From: JANYJJ01 sp043749975
GTDB lineage: Bacteria > Pseudomonadota > Gammaproteobacteria > Burkholderiales > Burkholderiaceae_C
Direction: 5' to 3'
NCBI GenBank assembly: GCA_043749975.1
Contig: JAYVCL010000095.1
Span: 1-10,266, forward strand
Length of the DNA stretch: 10,266 nt
Numbering within the stretch: position 1 is the stretch's first letter; every line of letters begins with the position of its first letter. Position numbers and translations under genes: made by a program. Shown here one piece after another: positions 6,679 through 10,266 of this stretch. The notes beneath the pieces are model-generated. The model saw only the letters and a program-made list of their open reading frames with translations, was not told the origin of the DNA and did not search any database.

Positions 6679-6679
6679 C

Positions 6680-6720
6680 GGCGACAGCGGGTTCGGTCGC
6701 AGTGGTTCTGCTGCGTCGCC
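6680..6720. repeat. Inverted repeat in the convergent gap, possible weak terminator
   Basis: GGCGACAGC (6680-6688) can pair with GCT plus GTCGCC (6710-6712 and 6715-6720) across a 2-nt bulge. It lies between the stops of the Trp-rich gene and the cyclase-like gene. There is no T-run on either side, so a termination role is uncertain. Confidence 0.3.
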
Positions 6721-6740
6721 TCGGCTCGAATCCAGGATCG

Positions 6741-8429
6741 TCAAGTCGTCAGGCCAGCGCTTGCTGGATTGAGCCGAGCCATCTCGATTCGTCGGCCACC
6801 GGGCAATTCCAACTCACGCCAGACCAGGGATTGCATGTCTCGCTGCGCAGCAACGCACACCGCGCGCGAAATCACGATCGGCCCGATGCGCACCATGCGG
6901 CCCGCTACTTGATCGGCTTCGTGCGGCGTCGGGAAGTGTTGTTCCAGTGCCGCAAGCTGCCGCACGTCATCGATCACGCTGCCTGCCGCAGTCAGCGTGC
7001 GCGTCAGGCGATCACCCGTTTCACCGATGGCGGCCATGCCGGTGTGCAGGTGAATGACGTGCTCGGTATCGCATCCGAGTTCGCGTTGCAGTTGCAGGTG
7101 CAGCACGTCGAGGTGCCGGTCGAGTTTGGTTGCGGCGCGCAGCGCTTGACGATTCGCTTCGATGGGTTCGACATCGAGCCCGAACAACACCATCACGCGG
7201 TCGCCCATGAACTGGTTGGGCACGCCACCGGCGGCGCGCGTCGTGCTGCCCACCGTGTCGCTGAAACGATTCAGCGCGTACAACAGATCGTGTGGCAGCA
7301 GGCGGCGTTGCCCTTGCGCCCAGCGAAAGTCGACCAGCATCACGGCGATGTCGCGCTCCGCGGCGCCGCTTGCCGAATCGTGCGAAGCGCTGGGCGCGGC
7401 GCTCAACAGTGGAACCACGCCGACGTCGCCCAGCGGGCGCAGTTGGCAGGCCAGGCGCGTGCCTTGGGGAGCGCGGATGCGGGACAGGGTTCGACGCTCA
7501 TCTTCCTTCGGTGCAGGGCACTGGTCTTCCCCGGCCACCACGCGCACGCGGCATGTCGAGCAGCGCGCGCGTCCGCCGCACATCGACAAGTGGGCAATGC
7601 GGTGGCTGCGGCTGGCCTCCAGCACGGTCCAGCCGCGCGGCACGCGCACGCGCTGATGGGGATAGCTGATCGAGACCAGGCTGCCGCGGCGTTCTTCAAT
7701 CCACCGGCGCGCGGCGCGTGCGATGAAGACCGCGGCAATCGCGCCAAAGTAGAACGCCAGCAAGCCATCGCGCACGCCGACCAAGGCGATGCGCTGCGCG
7801 TCATCGACTGCGACGATGGTCGTGGCGACCCATGTCGGGTCCTGCGCCAGCAGCGAGACCTCTTTCACCATCGACAGAAAACCCAGCACCGCGAGCATCG
7901 GAAGCAGCAACGCGGCACTGAACAAGGGAAGCCGAAAACGCGCGACCCAGGCGCGCGTGCCGAACGCGAAATTCAGACCCAGACAACCATGCAGCCAACC
8001 CGGCACCAGCAGCGCGATTTGCCGGCCTTCGCGCCCGGAATGCCAGAGCATCCAGACCACGTGGGCATAGTCGGGCGGATGGCCGTAAAGCTCGAACGCC
8101 AGACGCGTACCCACGGCATGGCCGATCAGCAAGGTCGGGATGCCGAACCCGAATGCGATGCGCAGCAATTCGAGCGGCGGCAGGCTGCGCAGGCTCCGGT
8201 GTTCGTACAAAGCCAGGAAAGCCAAGGCGATGTGGCTGCCGGCGGCACCGTATAAAAGCAGCGTGCCGAGCGGGTGTTGCCAGACGCTCACAGCGACGCG
8301 CAAGCCGCGTTCAGCAGCGGCGATCGAAATCAAGCCCAACGAGTGGTTGATGAGGTGAGCGGTGACGTAGCTGAACAGGATCAGGCCGGAGGCCAGGCGC
8401 AGATCGCGGCGACCCGGATACAGCTTCAT
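6741..8429 (-). CDS. Membrane redox sensor: SdhC-like anchor, [2Fe-2S] ferredoxin and class III cyclase-like domain
   Basis: This is a 562-residue three-part protein. Residues 10-240 hold six hydrophobic segments. His25, His66, His104 and His147 fall in the first four, resembling the diheme-b, quinone-responsive anchor described for Sinorhizobium CyaC. Residues 249-342 are a ferredoxin domain with the [2Fe-2S] ligands Cys284, Cys290, Cys293 and Cys328. Residues 358-530 are a class III adenylate/guanylate cyclase fold. The metal-binding Asp367 and Asp410 are present. The purine-selecting Lys is Gln406, the second selector Asp is Ser484, the catalytic Asn is Asp487 and the transition-state Arg is Gln491. 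The anchor and cluster argue for sensing respiratory redox state, but the output domain may be weak or inactive. The ATG overlaps the stop of the upstream transporter gene (ATGA), implying translational coupling. Confidence 0.9.
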   Translation of the reverse strand: MKLYPGRRDLRLASGLILFSYVTAHLINHSLGLISIAAAERGLRVAVSVWQHPLGTLLLYGAAGSHIALAFLALYEHRSLRSLPPLELLRIAFGFGIPTLLIGHAVGTRLAFELYGHPPDYAHVVWMLWHSGREGRQIALLVPGWLHGCLGLNFAFGTRAWVARFRLPLFSAALLLPMLAVLGFLSMVKEVSLLAQDPTWVATTIVAVDDAQRIALVGVRDGLLAFYFGAIAAVFIARAARRWIEERRGSLVSISYPHQRVRVPRGWTVLEASRSHRIAHLSMCGGRARCSTCRVRVVAGEDQCPAPKEDERRTLSRIRAPQGTRLACQLRPLGDVGVVPLLSAAPSASHDSASGAAERDIAVMLVDFRWAQGQRRLLPHDLLYALNRFSDTVGSTTRAAGGVPNQFMGDRVMVLFGLDVEPIEANRQALRAATKLDRHLDVLHLQLQRELGCDTEHVIHLHTGMAAIGETGDRLTRTLTAAGSVIDDVRQLAALEQHFPTPHEADQVAGRMVRIGPIVISRAVCVAAQRDMQSLVWRELELPGGRRIEMARLNPASAGLTT

Positions 8430-9043
8430 CCTGCGGGTCGCGAACTCGATTCCGGTTCAGGCAAGCTCAACTGAAGCTCGGAAAATGAGTCTGTCAGTGC
8501 CATGACTCCAAGCAGCGCGAAGATCAGCGCGGCAACCACGTGCACGAGCCGCATCGACACCTTCAGGGCAATCGTTTTGCCGAGCAGTACGGCCGGTACG
8601 TCGGCCAACAGCATGCCCAGTGTCGTTCCGGCCACGACGCTCATCAAGTCGTGATAGCGGGCGGACAGCGCGACCGTGGCGATTTGCGTCTTGTCGCCCA
8701 TCTCGGCTAAAAAGAAGGCCAGCACGGTGGTGCCGAAGACACCGAAGCGATGCGTCGCGTCGGTGCCGTCACTGTCCATTTTGTCCGGGATGAGTGTCCA
8801 TGCCGCCATTCCCAAAAACGACAAGCCGACCACCCAGCGAAGCACGCCGGGGCTCATCGTTGCGGCCAGCCAGGTGCCTGCGGCACCGGCGAATCCATGG
8901 TTGATGATGGTGGCGACCAGGATGCCGGCGACGATGGGCAAGCGCCGCCGAAACTTCGCGGCCAACAGCAAAGACAGCAGTTGCGTCTTGTCGCCCATTT
9001 CGCCGAGAAAAACGACGCCCGTCGAGATCAGAAAAGCCTTCAC
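8426..9043 (-). CDS. TMEM165/GDT1-family (UPF0016) cation transporter
   Basis: This is a 205-residue inner-membrane protein with six predicted helices in two homologous halves. Each half starts with the family signature EMGDKT (residues 15-20 and 114-119), which forms the cation path. A short loop with Asp/Asn residues (about 86-98) joins the halves. The family includes human TMEM165, yeast Gdt1 and bacterial or cyanobacterial members that export or move Mn2+ and Ca2+. Here Mn2+ export is the likeliest role, by homology. The start is GTG at 9043 with GGAG 7 nt upstream. Its stop overlaps the ATG of the downstream cyclase-like gene. The 102-bp gap upstream, after the HiPIP gene, shows no recognisable Mn riboswitch. 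Confidence 0.93.
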   Translation of the reverse strand: MKAFLISTGVVFLGEMGDKTQLLSLLLAAKFRRRLPIVAGILVATIINHGFAGAAGTWLAATMSPGVLRWVVGLSFLGMAAWTLIPDKMDSDGTDATHRFGVFGTTVLAFFLAEMGDKTQIATVALSARYHDLMSVVAGTTLGMLLADVPAVLLGKTIALKVSMRLVHVVAALIFALLGVMALTDSFSELQLSLPEPESSSRPAG

Positions 9044-9145
9044 CGGCGACTCCGTGGCCGCTGCGCGACGCAGGGCGGCATCGCATCTCCCGCTGCAGGC
9101 GCAGGCCGTGCGGTCATGCGGCGTGCTGCGGTGGCGGGCACGGAG

Positions 9146-9448
9146 TCACTTCTTCGGTTTTGGCGAAAACGCGATGCAATGGCCGTGCGGGTTGATCGTG
9201 CCTTCGACGAGCCTGCAGGTGCCCAGGTCTTTGTCTGTCTTGCCGGGTATGAACTGAGTGCAGTCATCGCAGTCCTTGCCTTCGTCTTTGCTGGCATCCA
9301 CGTACTTCACAGCCGATTTGGCGAGCTTGGTGTCAGCGGCCCAGACCTCGGCTCCGGTGAGGCTGACCAGTGCCATGCCCGCGATGGCACCTATTGCGCG
9401 TTGAACGGCGTCGCGCCGCGAAACACCTTCACCCTTGTCTTGCTCCAT
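9146..9448 (-). CDS. High-potential iron-sulfur protein (HiPIP), Tat-exported
   Basis: This is a 100-residue periplasmic one-electron carrier with a [4Fe-4S] cluster. A Tat signal (SRRDAVQR, Arg11-Arg12, then a hydrophobic stretch to about residue 38) fits export in folded form with the cluster. The cluster ligands are Cys60, Cys63, Cys78 and Cys91, in the HiPIP spacing C-x2-C-x14-C-x12-C. The conserved Tyr is Tyr49, and the usual GWC is GHC here. The start is ATG 9448, with GAGG 8 nt upstream. A GTG at 9457 is in frame but has no ribosome site. HiPIPs commonly donate electrons to reaction centres, oxidases or reductases in purple bacteria and relatives. The cupredoxin gene lies 85 bp upstream on the same strand, and the gap can form a small bulged hairpin (9484-9507). 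Confidence 0.94.
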   Translation of the reverse strand: MEQDKGEGVSRRDAVQRAIGAIAGMALVSLTGAEVWAADTKLAKSAVKYVDASKDEGKDCDDCTQFIPGKTDKDLGTCRLVEGTINPHGHCIAFSPKPKK

Positions 9449-9456
9449 GCGGTTCA

Positions 9457-9460
9457 CCTC
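9457..9460 (-). promoter_or_regulatory. Ribosome binding site supporting the HiPIP ATG at 9448
   Basis: GAGG on the minus strand ends 8 nt before ATG 9448. It overlaps the alternative GTG at 9457, which it therefore cannot serve. Confidence 0.55.
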
Positions 9461-9533
9461 GTGATTTACTTGGCTGTGGCCGACGCTTTTTCTGTAGAGC
9501 AGAAGCGCCCGAGTTCGACGCTGAACGTACAGA

Positions 9534-9911
9534 TCAGGAAACGATCAGCGTGCCGCTCATGTCCTCGTGCCCGCTGCCGCAGAACACATCGCACAGGAAA
9601 TCGAAGCTGCCGGTCTTGTCCGCTGTCAACCGCAGCGTGGCGAGCTTGCCGGGCATGATGTCGGCGCGCAGACCGAAATCAGGCAGGCTGAAACCCATCG
9701 GCACTTCGGGTGCAGTGAACTGAAGCAACACGGTTTCGCCCTGCTTGACGCGAATCTCGCGCGGCACGAACTCGAACTTCTTGGCGATGACCTTGATGAC
9801 GCGCTCTTTCGGTTTCGGCTTCGGCTTGGCGAACGCCAGCACCGCCACCGAACTCAGGGCCAGCGCCCCGGCCGCGCTCATCAGAGTTCGCCGGTGGGAA
9901 TCGATGTTCAT
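9534..9911 (-). CDS. Exported cupredoxin with CuA-like Cys-Cys-His-Met motif
   Basis: This is a 125-residue cupredoxin. Residues 1-28 are an export signal with twin Arg (HRRTLM, Arg7-Arg8), so Tat export is likely. A Lys/Pro linker (29-36) leads to the beta-sandwich. Cys107-x3-Cys111-x3-His115-x2-Met118 reproduces the C-terminal ligand spacing of the CuA site in cytochrome oxidase subunit II and nitrous oxide reductase. The N-terminal His that completes CuA aligns with Met72 (VPMGF). The site could be a variant CuA or a mononuclear copper centre. The start is ATG 9911, 4 bp after the metallophosphoesterase stop, and a longer frame to 9998 would run back into that gene. The companion HiPIP gene follows, pointing to a periplasmic electron-transfer role. 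Confidence 0.9.
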   Translation of the reverse strand: MNIDSHRRTLMSAAGALALSSVAVLAFAKPKPKPKERVIKVIAKKFEFVPREIRVKQGETVLLQFTAPEVPMGFSLPDFGLRADIMPGKLATLRLTADKTGSFDFLCDVFCGSGHEDMSGTLIVS

Positions 9912-9915
9912 GGCA

Positions 9916-10266
9916 TCAGGCCTTTTGAACCGGGAATTCGGTGATGGCGTATTCGGTTGGCTTTTTGTCGGCTTCGACCTCGCGGAAACCGAGCCCACGA
10001 TAGGGCTGCGCCGGGTCCCAGGGCAGGGGCGAGCGTTTGGGCTGTGAGCCGGCCACCGGCAACGGGAAGATCAGCGACTTGGCCGAGTGATGGGGGATGT
10101 GCCCGGTCATGTGGTGATGTTCCTGGTGGATGTGGCCGTAGAACACCGTCACGTTGGAATACGGCATCAGCAGGTCGACCGCCTTGGCACCGTCGCGCGT
10201 GGCCCAGTCCCATTGCGGGTACAGGTCGAACAGCGGGCGGTGCGCGAAGACGACGATGCGTGCGTC
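9916..10266 (-). CDS. Calcineurin-like metallophosphoesterase, C-terminal part
   Basis: The frame is open from the right edge to a TGA at 9916, and 116 codons are visible. It shows two metal-site blocks of the calcineurin-like fold: VVFAHRPL near the edge (one metal His) and GHIH in FYGHIHQEHHH, the terminal GHxH motif. The first metal-binding blocks (DxH, GDxxD, GNH) lie outside the window. Substrate cannot be told. Such enzymes hydrolyse phosphomonoesters or diesters, and some are periplasmic. The stop lies 4 bp before the cupredoxin ATG, so the two are almost certainly in one transcript, with the phosphoesterase first. Confidence 0.9.
   Translation of the reverse strand, partial: DARIVVFAHRPLFDLYPQWDWATRDGAKAVDLLMPYSNVTVFYGHIHQEHHHMTGHIPHHSAKSLIFPLPVAGSQPKRSPLPWDPAQPYRGLGFREVEADKKPTEYAITEFPVQKA

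Noticed and set aside
6504..8255. Plus-strand open frame of 583 codons
   Set aside because: It overlaps the Trp-rich gene out of frame and lies antisense to the cyclase-like gene, with no recognisable domain and a His/Gln/Arg-rich composition.
8426..8429. Frameshift between transporter and cyclase-like genes
   Set aside because: Both proteins have complete domains, and the ATGA overlap is a normal translational coupling arrangement.
9044..9145. Possible yybP-ykoY Mn2+ riboswitch before the GDT1-family gene
   Set aside because: The family makes it attractive, and a small CTGCG/CGCAG hairpin is present, but I could not find the conserved paired core and loop sequences. A covariance-model search would decide.
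8750..9658. Plus-strand open frame of 302 codons
   Set aside because: It is antisense to the transporter and HiPIP genes, both of which have clear family motifs. It has no motif of its own.
9912..9998. Longer cupredoxin starting at 9998
   Set aside because: It would overlap the metallophosphoesterase gene by 27 codons and bury the signal peptide inside the protein.
1..10266. CRISPR arrays, tRNA genes, insertion sequences or prophage genes
   Set aside because: No regularly spaced repeats, no tRNA-like cloverleaf and no transposase or integrase motifs were found on reading both strands.

Overview
This is high-GC DNA from a Gram-negative bacterium, most likely a betaproteobacterium of the order Burkholderiales (Comamonadaceae or a Rubrivivax/Leptothrix-like relative). 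The grounds are a small Trp-rich membrane protein of a type I know from that group, an ECF sigma factor of the kinase-linked type beside a large TPR-tailed Ser/Thr kinase, a periplasmic HiPIP, a c8-like cytochrome c, and strong G/C third-position bias. No tRNA, rRNA, CRISPR array, transposase or phage gene is visible. Both ends of the window cut through a gene.

Left part (1-5820) looks like a signalling and secretion module. On the minus strand are an LGFP-repeat protein (C-terminus outside the window) and, just upstream of it, an 81-residue exported Cys-rich peptide. A 322-bp divergent intergenic region carrying three inverted repeats separates these from a plus-strand pair: an ECF sigma factor and, 30 bp later, a 949-residue membrane Ser/Thr kinase with a TPR-like C-terminal half. 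The sigma factor has Asp-Thr-Thr-Ala where many ECFs have an acidic Asp-Ala-Glu-Asp run. This is the pattern expected of the ECF43-like type activated by threonine phosphorylation, so the neighbouring kinase is the natural activator. A strong bidirectional terminator (5915-5944) closes this part.

Middle part (5963-6678): a small periplasmic cytochrome c on the minus strand, divergent from a small Trp-rich membrane protein on the plus strand whose leader can fold into two hairpins.

Right part (6741-10266) is a run of minus-strand genes with a redox theme. In transcription order these are a calcineurin-like metallophosphoesterase (N-terminus outside the window), a Tat-exported cupredoxin with a CuA-like motif, a Tat-exported HiPIP, a TMEM165/GDT1-family cation transporter, and a membrane protein that joins an SdhC-like His-rich six-helix anchor, a [2Fe-2S] ferredoxin domain and a class III nucleotide-cyclase domain. 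The last two genes overlap by ATGA. In the cyclase domain both metal-binding Asp are kept, but the base-selecting and transition-state residues appear to be replaced, so it may be a redox-sensing pseudocyclase. That protein and the sigma/kinase/secreted-protein module are the two most interesting items here.
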